DNA of 64,000 nucleotides. Source: Martinezella miluonensis. GTDB taxonomy: Bacteria > Pseudomonadota > Alphaproteobacteria > Rhizobiales > Rhizobiaceae. The stretch's first letter is position 1. Each line of letters begins with the position of its first letter. The stretch spans positions 18,741 through 82,740 of the forward strand of contig NZ_FMAH01000033.1 in NCBI RefSeq assembly GCF_900094545.1. Reading direction: 5' to 3'. Made by a program: the position numbers and the translations under genes. The notes under the pieces are model-generated. The model made no database searches, was not told where the DNA came from, and worked only from the letters and a program-made list of their open reading frames with translations. Shown here one piece after another: positions 35,001-43,087 of this stretch.

Positions 35001-35416
35001 GCGATCGGCTTGCCGTGCCGGTGCTTCAGCGCCGCGCCGACGCCGGCTGCGTGCAATGCATTGTTACCGACCGGGCCAACGATCGAAGTGATGTTGAGAG
35101 CGCGAGAGGAAAGATGCGCGCTCATCTGCCGGCCGGCGGAATGAGAATTGGCAGTCGCGAGCAGGCTTGAGAAAAATTCGCGGATTGGCATGCCGCGGGC
35201 CAGCATCAGGGCCTTGTCGCGATAGTGCAGATGCAGCCAGTCATTATCCTGGAGGAATTCGTTGAGCAGCGCCGTCGACTCATGCCCGGCGCCGGAAACG
35301 TGAAAATGTGCTATTCCTTGCTTGATGAATTCTCGTTCAAGCCGGTCTATTTCTCTGGAAATGAAAAATATTCTATGAAGTTGCTTGAGGTATTCTGTGC
35401 TGAACCTCCCTTCCAT
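32093..35416 (-). CDS. Fused 2-oxoacid dehydrogenase E1 alpha-E1 beta-lipoyl domain-KAS III protein
   Basis: A single 1107-residue frame with four enzymatic parts. About 1-310 is E1 alpha with the thiamine diphosphate motif GDGTTQQGEF near 145. About 335-665 is E1 beta (LTMREALNDVLERQLAANPE; VILMVSCGGYKPGLGPFHAQ). About 680-765 is a biotinyl/lipoyl domain with the modified Lys in VEATKASVE near 715. About 790-1107 is a 3-oxoacyl-ACP synthase III with Cys in GAACSGYLY (about 905), His in VPHQANQR (about 1035) and Asn in YGNTSSS (about 1064). No E2 or E3 is nearby. The likely logic is to decarboxylate a 2-oxoacid, load the acyl group, then condense it with a malonyl thioester to start a branched or special acyl chain. 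Confidence 0.88.
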   Translation of the reverse strand: MEGRFSTEYLKQLHRIFFISREIDRLEREFIKQGIAHFHVSGAGHESTALLNEFLQDNDWLHLHYRDKALMLARGMPIREFFSSLLATANSHSAGRQMSAHLSSRALNITSIVGPVGNNALHAAGVGAALKHRHGKPIAICCVGDGTTQQGEFVEAVAEAVRGQYPVVFVIEDNSFSISTRTSKQTFFDLPDGPASSFYGVDIIRTDGDDLTASREAFRKAVRYSRDSRAPSIVLLNVERLSDHTNADDQKTYRTTLEIEASSSRDPLPNLRAMLQNAGVGAAALEKIERELTAEVQAEAALARKEDAPKVEPEAKAPYPTSFSQSAEYRGNEREATLTMREALNDVLERQLAANPEVVLFGQDIEDPKGDVFGVTRGLSTRYPDRVRNAALSESTIVGTAVGRALAGQRPVAFLQFADFLPLAYNQIVSEMGSMFWRTNGAWEAPVILMVSCGGYKPGLGPFHAQSFESMLAHTPGIDVVMPSSAGDAAGLLNAAFQSRRPTVFMYPKAVLNNSDGRTSTDLDKHFVHPGLSRHVTRGRDLTLVSYGNTVSLCANAAKAFEAQGFSVEVIDLRSISPWDEKEVLASARRTRRLIVVHEDNRTVGMGAEIIATVTEKTDVPVVVRRLARSDAHVPFNFRNQLETLPSYSKLVDLMAEVLECEVTWHEEDDSGPTAAIKAIGSGPADENVLVTDVLVKPGDTIEVGQLVAVVEATKASVEICANIGGVVQEVFAKVGDQIATDSPLLTVDANRETSERNFALASEVQNKFVLRRLKSHTIPALRRHSGSFSEIAVHGIGFATGGRRVTNDEIIHHWPSRRADEIFALTGIKSRFWVGPDEGTLSLATKATRDLLQQNQISIHDIDLVIAATGTPDIATPSLASRVAVAVAEDGVRPSLAAYDMGAACSGYLYALQQAYDFIAQQNDAKVLIITSEVLSPLLDMKDFSTAILFGDAATASLVTSRDMARNPLFTANRPIVSGRPEPGDLLYVPLPDDGVIAMNGRTVFTEAVHSMTRSIENACVDAGIELANIDLLVPHQANQRIIDTIAKRSGRPALSVIETYGNTSSSSIPLAMLHVAKEHSEPLNLGLVAFGGGMTAGAAIVRTVK

Positions 35417-35642
35417 CTCAATGATTTTCCTAATCTTTCATTGCTAATAAATCGCGTGGACCTAGGTAATCCCCTAGGGGGGCTTTTTCAATACACGTTA
35501 GATGACAATATCTTCCCGGTTTGAAACGGAATTACGTGCCTTCTCGGGTCGAAGTTTTTCGGAATGTTTCTATCCACAGGGCGTACCTCGATAAACGCAT
35601 CCGTCGGGGTGCCGGGCGGATAGCGATTTTTCGAAAGCGGTT

Positions 35643-36629
35643 CTAGCCTGATTTGCGGATGGTGGCGTTGCTGCTCCGCCTTGCCGCCGTGGCCTGTTCT
35701 TCCTTAAGGATCAGTTCCTTCGGCTTCTTGCCGATGATCTCCTTGCGGCCCTTCTTCGAGAAGGGCTGGGTGAGCTGGGCGAGGAAGCCTTTGGCGACTT
35801 TGCCGGTGATGCCGATATCCGTGGAGGAGGGGCGCGCCGGATTATGGAAGGTGCCGAGCAGCTGATCCCAGATCACGAGATTTTCGCCATAATTGGTGTT
35901 GCCCTCGGCAAGCACCTTGGAATGATGCCAGCGATGCAGCCGCGGCGTCGAGAAGATCCAGTCGAGCGGCCCGGTGCGCATGTCGACATTGCAGTGCGTG
36001 AGCAGACCGATGAAGGCCGTCACCGCACCGATCCAGAGGAAGACGGGCAGCGGGGCGCCGAGCAGATAGAGCGGGATTTGGCCGAGCGCGATCTTGAACA
36101 GCGTATCGATGACATGGAAACGGCCGGTATTGATGACCCATAGGCGTTCGACGCTGTGATGCAGCGCATGGAAGCGCCATAGCGACAGATGCTCATGGGC
36201 GAGGCGATGCGCCATGTAGAGGCCGAATTCGGCGATGATGAGGCCGAGCGCCACCTGGAAGATCATCGGCCACTGGTCCGGCCAGAAGCGAGAATGGTAG
36301 CTCAGCATCGGCTGCGCCACCGTCGCCACTGCCATGGGAAAGGACGTGCCGATGGCGGCGGCGATCTGTACGCCCCCCTTGGTCAGCAGCGTATGGGCGA
36401 CATCGTTGAATGTCTCGCCATCGCGCTTCAGCCAGGTTTTCTCATAGGGCATTAGCCGCTCGAAGAGCGCGATCACCGCTACCGTCGAGAGATAGACGAC
36501 ATTGAACCAGAGGAGGTGCATGTTCGATTCGAAGGCGAAATAGGCGCCGGTCAATCCAGCGCAGAAGATTGCCGGCCACAACAGGGCTGAAACAGCAGCG
36601 TAAAGACGCGAACTGCTTTGAAATGTCAT
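35643..36629 (-). CDS. Sterol desaturase/fatty acid hydroxylase family protein
   Basis: A 328-residue membrane protein with about five hydrophobic segments and the full di-iron histidine set: HRLAHE, RFHALHHSVE, and LHRWHHSK near residues 140, 155 and 235. This family hydroxylates lipids. In Rhizobium tropici a member of similar size, OlsE, hydroxylates the head group of ornithine lipid, which is a candidate function. It lies upstream of the KAS III fusion gene, in the same direction with a 226-bp gap that includes a CCCCTAGGGG palindrome. Confidence 0.85.
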   Translation of the reverse strand: MTFQSSSRLYAAVSALLWPAIFCAGLTGAYFAFESNMHLLWFNVVYLSTVAVIALFERLMPYEKTWLKRDGETFNDVAHTLLTKGGVQIAAAIGTSFPMAVATVAQPMLSYHSRFWPDQWPMIFQVALGLIIAEFGLYMAHRLAHEHLSLWRFHALHHSVERLWVINTGRFHVIDTLFKIALGQIPLYLLGAPLPVFLWIGAVTAFIGLLTHCNVDMRTGPLDWIFSTPRLHRWHHSKVLAEGNTNYGENLVIWDQLLGTFHNPARPSSTDIGITGKVAKGFLAQLTQPFSKKGRKEIIGKKPKELILKEEQATAARRSSNATIRKSG

Positions 36630-36759
36630 GCCATCATCCTCAGATACTGACCATCGAATAATTTTCGCGTGAGCAAGCGCGATATGTAGCGTGATGATTG
36701 TGGAGTCGAAAGTGAAATTTTTCCACCCTCACTGACGGCCGGCAAAACCTTGGGAAGGT

Positions 36760-37206
36760 ATGGGCGTGCGGATAGAGAAAGCTGGATCCGAATATTGGGA
36801 TGCGTGGGCGCGGTTGCGCGCTGAGCTTTGGCCCGATGGTTCGGTCGAGCATCACCGTTCCGAGCTTGAACGGCTTGGTTCCGCTGAGGGCAGTATTGGG
36901 TTCGTGGCGATCGATGCGGCAGACCATGCTATTGGTTTTGCTGAAGCGGCATTGCGGCACGATTACGTCAATGGCTGCGAAACCTCGCCTGTCCTATTTC
37001 TCGAGGGTATTTATGTTCGCAGAGAAAGTCGCGGGCAGGGCGCGGCACAGGCGTTATGCGAGGCCGTTGCCGTATGGGGACGGGCCGCCGGATGCACGGA
37101 ATTTGCGTCCGATGCTTTGATCGACAATCTTGAGAGCCACACTTTCCACGTAGCGCTCGGCTTCGTCGAAACCGAGCGCGTCGTTTATTTTCGCAAGTCT
37201 CTGTAG
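36760..37206 (+). CDS. GNAT acetyltransferase of the aminoglycoside 6'-N-acetyltransferase (AAC(6')-I) type
   Basis: A 148-residue protein with the AAC(6')-I pattern: WARLRAELWPDGSVEHH at the start, GFAEAALRHDYVNGCETSPV, the acetyl-CoA loop YVRRESRGQGAAQAL near residue 90, then EFASDALIDNLESHTFH and ALGFVETERVVYFRK. Chromosomal relatives may modify aminoglycosides or have other amine substrates. ATG 36760 sits close to its GGGAAGG site; GTG 36766 has better spacing and may be the true start. Confidence 0.8.
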   Translation: MGVRIEKAGSEYWDAWARLRAELWPDGSVEHHRSELERLGSAEGSIGFVAIDAADHAIGFAEAALRHDYVNGCETSPVLFLEGIYVRRESRGQGAAQALCEAVAVWGRAAGCTEFASDALIDNLESHTFHVALGFVETERVVYFRKSL

Positions 37207-37232
37207 CAAAAATTGCAGTCGAAAGGGCTGGT

Positions 37233-37895
37233 CTATCCAAACGTCAGCTTGGTCTTCTGTTGCCCGGCTTCGTCAAAATTCTCAGGGCTCAGCCAGCGCT
37301 CATAACCGGCTTTCAGCTTGGGCCAGTCGGCATCGATCATCGCAAACCAGGCGGTGTCGCGGTTTCGGCCCTTGGCGACCATGTGCTGGCGGAAAATGCC
37401 TTCGAAGGTGAAACCGAAGCGCTCGGCTGCACGCTTGGAGGGTTCGTTGAGATTGTGGCACTTCCATTCGAAGCGACGGTATCCGAGCGTGTCGAAGACG
37501 TAGGATGCAAACAGATAGAGCGTCTCGGTCGTTACCCGGCTGCGGGCGATCGCCGGCCCCCAGAGGATGCTGCCGATCTCGATGACGCCATGCGTGTTGT
37601 CGATGCGCATCAATGCCTGACGGCCTTCGACGCGACCGGTTCGCTTGTCGATCGTTGCGAAGAACAGGGGATCGGTGCTGGAGGATGCTTTCTCGAGCCA
37701 GGGAGAAAACGCGGCGTAGTCGGCGGGGGCGTCTTCGAAGAGATAGCGGAAACGATTGTCGGCGCCGGGAGCCTGGGCTGAGGCAAACAGCTCGGCGCCA
37801 TGGCGCGCAGGATCGAGTGGCTCAATCCGGGCATAGCGACCGTCAAGGATGGTTCGTTCGGGGCGAGGCACGCCACTCCAGTTGGCAAGATCCAT
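37233..37895 (-). CDS. GNAT family N-acetyltransferase (RimJ/RimL type)
   Basis: A 220-residue protein: RYARIEPLDPARHGAELF at the N-terminus, then VIEIGSILWGPAIARSRVTTE with the acetyl-CoA binding area, and YRRFEWKCHNLNEPSKRAAERFGF, the classical RimJ-like ending, followed by GIFRQHMVAKGRNRDTAWF. Such enzymes acetylate protein N-termini or small amines. It stands alone, convergent with the AAC-like gene. Confidence 0.88.
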   Translation of the reverse strand: MDLANWSGVPRPERTILDGRYARIEPLDPARHGAELFASAQAPGADNRFRYLFEDAPADYAAFSPWLEKASSSTDPLFFATIDKRTGRVEGRQALMRIDNTHGVIEIGSILWGPAIARSRVTTETLYLFASYVFDTLGYRRFEWKCHNLNEPSKRAAERFGFTFEGIFRQHMVAKGRNRDTAWFAMIDADWPKLKAGYERWLSPENFDEAGQQKTKLTFG

Positions 37896-37924
37896 ATCAA
37901 CGTCCTTTGGTCTTCGAATGCAGA

Positions 37925-38608
37925 TCAGCGAATTCGGCCTGATGCTATCAGGTCCGCGAGCGCTTGCGGTAGCTCAATATTGTCGGGCATGCCGGGTGCG
38001 GTTTCCGCCGATGCCAGATGGCTCCTTATCGGCAGGACACCGGCCCAGACCGGGTAATCCGCCTCATCGATATCGCCCGGCGGGGCGTTGCGGACCTTGG
38101 CCGTGGCCTCGTCGATTTCCATTCGCAGGACGGATGTCGCCTTCACCTCTTGCGCGGTCATTGGCCGCAGGTTGTCCCAGCGTCCGGGAAACAGATCTTC
38201 GATGAGTTGGCGCAAGGCATGGTTCTTTTCGTCGGGATCATCGACTAGGCGCGCCGTGCCGAAGACCATGGCCGAGCGATAGTTGACCGAATGATTGAAG
38301 GCGGAACGGGCAAGCACGTAGCCGTCCATGATGCTGCAGGTCAGGCAGACCGGCATGTCCTCGGCAGCGCGCAGGAAGCGACTGGCGGACGAGCCGTGCC
38401 AGTAAACATACTCGCCTTCGCGCCAGTGCAGCGTGGGCGTCACATAGGGCGCGCCGTTGATGACATAGCCGACATGACAGAGGGGGGAGGCATCTAGAAT
38501 CGCGTGAACGTCCGCGCGGCCATGAGTGCCGCGTTTCGGGCTGCGCCGCACGCGGCTGCGCTCGGTGGTGGGGTAATCCTCTGTTGGTGGCGGGTATTGG
38601 TCGGCCAT
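37925..38608 (-). CDS. Pyridoxamine 5'-phosphate oxidase family protein
   Basis: A 227-residue split-barrel flavin-binding protein: HAILDASPLCHVGYVINGAPYVTPT, YWHGSSASRFLRA and NYRSAMVFGTARLVDDP are typical of the Pyridox_ox_2 (FMN-binding) family. ATG 38608 after GAGG is preferred over an extension to 38704, which would run into the divergent mocR gene. It is head to head with a MocR regulator (94 bp apart), which probably controls it. A link to B6 metabolism is likely but not shown. Confidence 0.85.
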   Translation of the reverse strand: MADQYPPPTEDYPTTERSRVRRSPKRGTHGRADVHAILDASPLCHVGYVINGAPYVTPTLHWREGEYVYWHGSSASRFLRAAEDMPVCLTCSIMDGYVLARSAFNHSVNYRSAMVFGTARLVDDPDEKNHALRQLIEDLFPGRWDNLRPMTAQEVKATSVLRMEIDEATAKVRNAPPGDIDEADYPVWAGVLPIRSHLASAETAPGMPDNIELPQALADLIASGRIR

Positions 38609-38702
38609 GTCGTCCTCATCGATTGATCGTTGATCTCTGCCAACAAAGAGGTAGGTTATAAACAGCCAGTTTTTTGATTTTGAGCAGACCAGTTGGAGTC
38701 TC

Positions 38703-40124
38703 ATGACATCCGTAGCGCAATGGCCGGCACTTGACCGGGTTTCGGGCGATCTGGAAGGCCAAGTTTACCGTGTCATGCGTGACCGTATCCTGCACGGGCA
38801 GATGCCGGCAGGCCAACGCGTACCTTCGACGCGCGGATTAGCCATATCGCTCGGCGTTGCGCGCTCGACCGTCGTCAATGCCTATGATCGCCTGAAGGCG
38901 GAGGGCTATCTGCAATCGACCACGGGTGCGGCAACCCGGGTCGCGGCTTTCTCATCGCCGTTGCTGGGGCAATCCGAGACGCTGAAACCCAACCTGCCCC
39001 AGGCAATTGAGTTCGCAAGCGGCGGTTTGTTCGAGCCCGGCGTTCCCGATGTGGCCGCTTTCCCTCATGCCGCCTGGGCGCGATGCCTGGGCGCTCGCGC
39101 TCGTTCGCTTCGGGTGCATGATCTCGGTTATTCCGCCCACGGCGGCATTCGCGAATTGCGGGAAGCGATCCTCGATCATATCGCGGCGACCCGCGGCGTG
39201 ATCGCCCGGCCTGAACAGGTGCTGATCGTTCCATCGACGGGTGCTGCGATCAATCTGCTCGCCAGCGTCCTGCTCTGGGCAGACCATCCAAATGATGGCG
39301 TCATCTGGATCGAGGATCCGGGCTATGCCACTGCACACGCATTGTTCCGCATGGCCGGCGCCACGCTTGTGCCGGTGCCGTGCGATGCGGAGGGGATCGA
39401 TATTTCGCGCGCAGCGGGGCCGCCGCCCCGGCTGATCTACGTCACCCCCTCGCATCAATACCCGACTGGTGCGACCATGAGCCTGTCGCGGCGCCTTGCG
39501 TTGCTCGAATTTGCCCGCACCAAGGGCGCCATCGTGCTTGAGGACGATTACGACAGCGAATTCCAATATGCCTCCCGTCCGATTGCCGCGCTGCAGGGGA
39601 TCGATCGTGGCGAGGTGGTGGCTTATCTCGGGACGTTCTCGAAAACCCTCGCACCCGGTCTGCGGATCGCCTATGCCGTGGTGCCTTCCAGGCTGGTCGC
39701 CTCCGTCGAGAAAGCACAGCGGCTGCGAGGGGTGATCGTGCCGGTCCATATCCAGGCCGCTCTGGCCGATTTCATCCGGGAAGGCCGGTTTCGTGCGCAT
39801 CTGCGTCGGATGAATGGCGTCTATGCTGAGCGTATGGCGGCGGTCGTTTCCGCTCTCAATCGTCATTGCGGTGCGTGGCTTCGGGTCGGCGAGGGCGGGG
39901 GCGGGCTGCAGCTGGCAGGCTGGTTCCGCGACGAGGAGGTCGATGACGTTGCCGGCATGCGTGCCGTTAACGCTCACGGCTTCGCCTTGCGCGCGATGTC
40001 GTTGCTGCATCTCGGTCCGGCTCGACCGGGGCTGCTGTTCGGTATCGCTCGCATGGAAGCTCAGGCGGCGGATGCTGCGGCGGCGAGAATTGCAAGAGTG
40101 CTTGCGGTATCCATCAGCTGCTGA
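38703..40124 (+). CDS. MocR family (GntR-aminotransferase) transcriptional regulator
   Basis: A 473-residue fusion of a GntR winged helix (about 15-80, GQRVPSTRGLAISLGVARSTVVNAYDRL) and an aminotransferase-like domain (about 110-470). The PLP Lys lies in GTFSKTLAPGLRIAY, and VLEDDYDSEFQY carries the Asp that binds the pyridine. PdxR and GabR are well-studied members. It is divergent from a pyridoxamine oxidase-like gene, which suggests a PdxR-like role in vitamin B6 or linked amine metabolism. Confidence 0.92.
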   Translation: MTSVAQWPALDRVSGDLEGQVYRVMRDRILHGQMPAGQRVPSTRGLAISLGVARSTVVNAYDRLKAEGYLQSTTGAATRVAAFSSPLLGQSETLKPNLPQAIEFASGGLFEPGVPDVAAFPHAAWARCLGARARSLRVHDLGYSAHGGIRELREAILDHIAATRGVIARPEQVLIVPSTGAAINLLASVLLWADHPNDGVIWIEDPGYATAHALFRMAGATLVPVPCDAEGIDISRAAGPPPRLIYVTPSHQYPTGATMSLSRRLALLEFARTKGAIVLEDDYDSEFQYASRPIAALQGIDRGEVVAYLGTFSKTLAPGLRIAYAVVPSRLVASVEKAQRLRGVIVPVHIQAALADFIREGRFRAHLRRMNGVYAERMAAVVSALNRHCGAWLRVGEGGGGLQLAGWFRDEEVDDVAGMRAVNAHGFALRAMSLLHLGPARPGLLFGIARMEAQAADAAAARIARVLAVSISC

Positions 40125-40203
40125 CGAACATCGCCCTATATTCGCGCGGCGTCATGCCTTTCAGCACCTTGAACTGCCTGTTGAAGTTGGCAAGCGAGAC
40201 CTC
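40114..40203 (-). pseudogene. C-terminal remnant of an AraC family regulator
   Basis: The minus strand reads SLANFNRQFKVLKGMTPREY followed by RAMFVSS and a stop codon at 40116. This is the end of the second helix-turn-helix and the C-terminus of an AraC family protein. Nothing recognisable precedes it. The remnant overlaps the last codons of the mocR gene. Confidence 0.7.
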
Positions 40204-40304
40204 AAGGCGTGGAAAGTGGTTGGAAGCTGGCTTCTTGAAAAACATCGGGCGGCCTGTGGCCGCCCGAAACGCTCATGGAAATGCTGCGGATCGCTGAGCG
40301 TCTG

Positions 40305-40886
40305 TCAGACCTGGTTCCACCGACGGATCACCGGTTCGGTCAAGTCATGTTCGTAGCCGAGGACACTGATGCTCGTGGTATCGAGGACCAGATGCGCGCC
40401 GCCTTCCGCCGGCAAGCCAACCCAGCGGGCGGCGAAGACACGCAGGAAATGGGCGCTGGAGAAGATCAGGACGGAGCCGTCGATGCCGCGAAGTTCGCCG
40501 ATGATCCGGTCGGCGCGGGCGCCGACATCGGCGGCCGTCTCGCCATTCGGGCAGCCGTCGCGAAAGACCTGCCAACCCGGGCGCTCGGCGAGGATCGCCT
40601 TGGTGGTGATGCCCTCATAGGCGCCATAATCCCATTCCGCTAGATCCTCCTTGACGACGCGCCGATTGCCGAAGCCGGCCAGCGCGCAGGTGTTTTGCGC
40701 ACGCTGCGACGGGCTCGACCAGACGGCGGCGAAATCGATGGCCGGCAGACGTCCGGCGACCTTGCGGGCAGCCTCCTCGCCGGCAGCGGTCAAGGGAATA
40801 TCGGTGCGGCCGGTATGCCTGCCGGAAAGGCTCCACTCCGTCTGTCCGTGCCGTACGAGATAGACTTCGGGATAAGCGCTGCTCAT
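40305..40886 (-). CDS. Histidine phosphatase family protein
   Basis: A 193-residue protein with the RHG motif in VYLVRHGQTEWSLSGRHTGR, Glu in EWDYGAYEGITT and the second catalytic His in FSSAHFLRVFAARW. It resembles phosphoglycerate mutase-like phosphatases acting on small phosphate esters. ATG 40886 follows GGAGAAA. No operon partner is evident. Confidence 0.9.
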   Translation of the reverse strand: MSSAYPEVYLVRHGQTEWSLSGRHTGRTDIPLTAAGEEAARKVAGRLPAIDFAAVWSSPSQRAQNTCALAGFGNRRVVKEDLAEWDYGAYEGITTKAILAERPGWQVFRDGCPNGETAADVGARADRIIGELRGIDGSVLIFSSAHFLRVFAARWVGLPAEGGAHLVLDTTSISVLGYEHDLTEPVIRRWNQV

Positions 40887-40955
40887 GTGACCGTTTCTCC
40901 ATTTCGCCGACACTGCCGAATTCTTCGCATCCGTGACGAGTTCTGTCGAGGGGCG

Positions 40956-41162
40956 TCATCGCCTCACGGCGCGGCGGACACTGTAGAGCAGGATGGCGAG
41001 GCAGCCGATCAGCAAGAGAAGCCCGCCTGCAAGCGGCGGCATGGCGAGAAACTCCACCGCGCCGGCAATGACGAGGATGAGGATGAGGCAGAGCGTTGCG
41101 AGGCTGCCGTCATCGATAAACATGCCGATAAGCTCGGACAGGGCGATGCGGAGGACGTTCAT
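40956..41162 (-). CDS. Small membrane protein coupled to a COG4280 protein
   Basis: A 68-residue protein with two membrane helices (LATLCLILILVIAGAVEFLA and LAGGLLLLIGCLAILLYSV) and a basic end (RRAVRR). Its ATG overlaps the stop codon of the upstream gene (ATGA), so translation is coupled. No family is recognised; it is probably an accessory subunit of the neighbouring membrane protein. Confidence 0.7.
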   Translation of the reverse strand: MNVLRIALSELIGMFIDDGSLATLCLILILVIAGAVEFLAMPPLAGGLLLLIGCLAILLYSVRRAVRR

Positions 41163-41914
41163 TGGGCTGCCTTTGCTGTTGGGTTGCCGCTGGAGCCGCG
41201 CATGCCGCGGATGATGGCGTAGGACGCGAGAGAGACGATCGCGAAGATGGCAATCAGCGCGAGATCCGCTCCCGGCCAATGTGCGCCGATGCCCTCACCG
41301 GTCCAGAAGATGCCGAAGCTGGTGAGCATCAGGCCGACGACGAATTTGAGGGTATTTTCCGGCACGGTGGCAAGCGGACGATGGACCAGAAGCCCGATCA
41401 GCATGACGAGCACGAAGGCGGCAAGCGCGCCGAAACCGGCATAGAGCGTCAGGCCGTGCGCGCCACCGACTGCGATGACGATGAAGACCACTTCGACACC
41501 TTCGAGCAGCACCGCCTTGAAGGCGGCGAGGCCGGCGAGATAATCGGCACGGCGATCCGTGGATTGCGCCTGCAACGCCGCCGTCTCCTTCGAGAAGGCC
41601 GCGTCCTCGTCATGGAGGGCGATGACGCCGAGCGAGCGGAGAATGGCTTTGCGCAGCCAGCGCATGCCGAAGAGGATCAGCAGAACGCCAACGACGAATT
41701 GCAGTATTTCGATCGGTATCAGCGCGAGCAGCGGTCCGAAGATGAGGACGAGCGCCGCCAGCACGGCGAGGGCAAGCGCTGCGCCTGTTAGCGCCGGGCG
41801 CCAGCTGCGCGTGACGCCGACGGCAAGGACGATGGTGAAGGCCTCGACGACCTCGACGAACGAGCCGAGAAAGGACGCCGTCACAGTGGACAGAATAGGT
41901 GTGAGGTTGTTCAT
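41159..41914 (-). CDS. COG4280-like predicted membrane protein
   Basis: A 251-residue protein with six to seven helices in two similar halves. Each half carries a Glu-rich motif in a helix: GSFVEVVEAFTIVLAVG in the first and KAVLLEGVEVVFIVIAVGG in the second. The arrangement recalls metal transporters with duplicated acidic motifs (FTR1, TMEM165), but the substrate is unknown. It is coupled to the 68-residue membrane protein. Confidence 0.75.
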   Translation of the reverse strand: MNNLTPILSTVTASFLGSFVEVVEAFTIVLAVGVTRSWRPALTGAALALAVLAALVLIFGPLLALIPIEILQFVVGVLLILFGMRWLRKAILRSLGVIALHDEDAAFSKETAALQAQSTDRRADYLAGLAAFKAVLLEGVEVVFIVIAVGGAHGLTLYAGFGALAAFVLVMLIGLLVHRPLATVPENTLKFVVGLMLTSFGIFWTGEGIGAHWPGADLALIAIFAIVSLASYAIIRGMRGSSGNPTAKAAQ

Positions 41915-42035
41915 GAACTGATTCCCGAATGACGGTTAGGGCTTTGAATCGGCATGATATTTTGCGGATGATTTTCTTGATGTGCCGGATGAGCTTGCAA
42001 GGACAGCATTCCTGTCCGGCGACTGTCGTTGCCGC

Positions 42036-42935
42036 TCACTTGCGCTTCCTCGTGCCGCGCTTGTTCCATGACTTATCGATGGTGCCGCGAAGTTGGCTGA
42101 GTTGGTCAAGGCTGTCGATGGCGACGTCTCTACCCTTTGCCGCAAGCGCAACGACCAGCGCTTCGATCAGCACCATTGTGCCGCCATGCATGGCGAGGTG
42201 GCCGGCATTGCCGCGCGGAACGGGTAGGACCTCAGCCACCCTGTCGGCAACTAGCAGGCCAAGGTCGTCGCTGATCAGGATAACGGGCACGCCGCGGCGA
42301 CCTGCATGCTCGAGCAGCACCTCGACTTCACGGTAGAGCGGCGCATAGGCGATCATCAGCACCACATCACCGGCACCGATCCAGAGCAGGCGATCGGCGA
42401 GCGCGATGCCCGAGGCAGAGAGCGCGTTTGTCGGCAGACCGATGCGGTTGAACTGCAGGCTAGCATAATCAGCCATGGCGCCCGATGGCCCAATGCCGAA
42501 GACATGGCGCCGGGCCGCACCCGCCAGAATATCGACGCAGCGCTCGAAGCTTGCTGCAAATTCCTCATGTCGCAGGACGCCCAATGCCTGCTCATGCATG
42601 TCGATGACATGGCGAAGTGCATTGCCTGCCTGGCTGCCCGTTTCAGCCAACGTGCGCTCCATCCTTGCTCCGGGTGAGGGCGTTCCAGTCAGTTCCGCAA
42701 GCAAGGCGGCCCGCAATGTCGACAGGCTTTCGAAGCCGAGGGCGCGTGCGGTGCGCACCACCGTTGCATCGCTGGTACCGGCGATTTGCGCGATTTGCGC
42801 AGCCGAATTCAGCAAGACGGACTGTTTCTGATTGACAATGAAACGGGCGATGCGTTGCTCCGCCGGCGCGAGCGTTTCGAGGACGCCGAAAACACGGTCG
42901 TCGAAAGTGTGAGGCTTTTGCGTCTTTTCTTTCAT
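42036..42935 (-). CDS. MurR/RpiR family transcriptional regulator
   Basis: A 299-residue regulator: N-terminal helix-turn-helix (about 25-85, LAPAEQRIARFIVNQKQSVL; AGTSDATVVRTARALGF) and a SIS sugar-phosphate binding domain (about 130-265, RRHVFGIGPSGAMADY). It stands alone between the COG4280 gene and an LLM oxidoreductase gene, so its target operon cannot be assigned. Confidence 0.9.
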   Translation of the reverse strand: MKEKTQKPHTFDDRVFGVLETLAPAEQRIARFIVNQKQSVLLNSAAQIAQIAGTSDATVVRTARALGFESLSTLRAALLAELTGTPSPGARMERTLAETGSQAGNALRHVIDMHEQALGVLRHEEFAASFERCVDILAGAARRHVFGIGPSGAMADYASLQFNRIGLPTNALSASGIALADRLLWIGAGDVVLMIAYAPLYREVEVLLEHAGRRGVPVILISDDLGLLVADRVAEVLPVPRGNAGHLAMHGGTMVLIEALVVALAAKGRDVAIDSLDQLSQLRGTIDKSWNKRGTRKRK

Positions 42936-43005
42936 CGGATATTTTTATGCCGTAGTGATTGCTACAGTTTTATTATCCGTAGCATTTACTTCAGGAAAAT
43001 GACAA

Positions 43006-43049
43006 CAAAAAAAGCAACGGGCGTCTCGCTGTGAAACGAAGCGCCCGTT
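43006..43049 (-). terminator. Rho-independent terminator of the LLM oxidoreductase gene
   Basis: On the minus strand an 8-bp stem (43049-43042 with 43023-43016) is followed by GCTTTTTTT. It lies 39 bp downstream of the stop codon at 43088. Confidence 0.85.
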
Positions 43050-43087
43050 GATCCGATGAAGAGGCGAGGAGGGATATCCGGCCGGGA

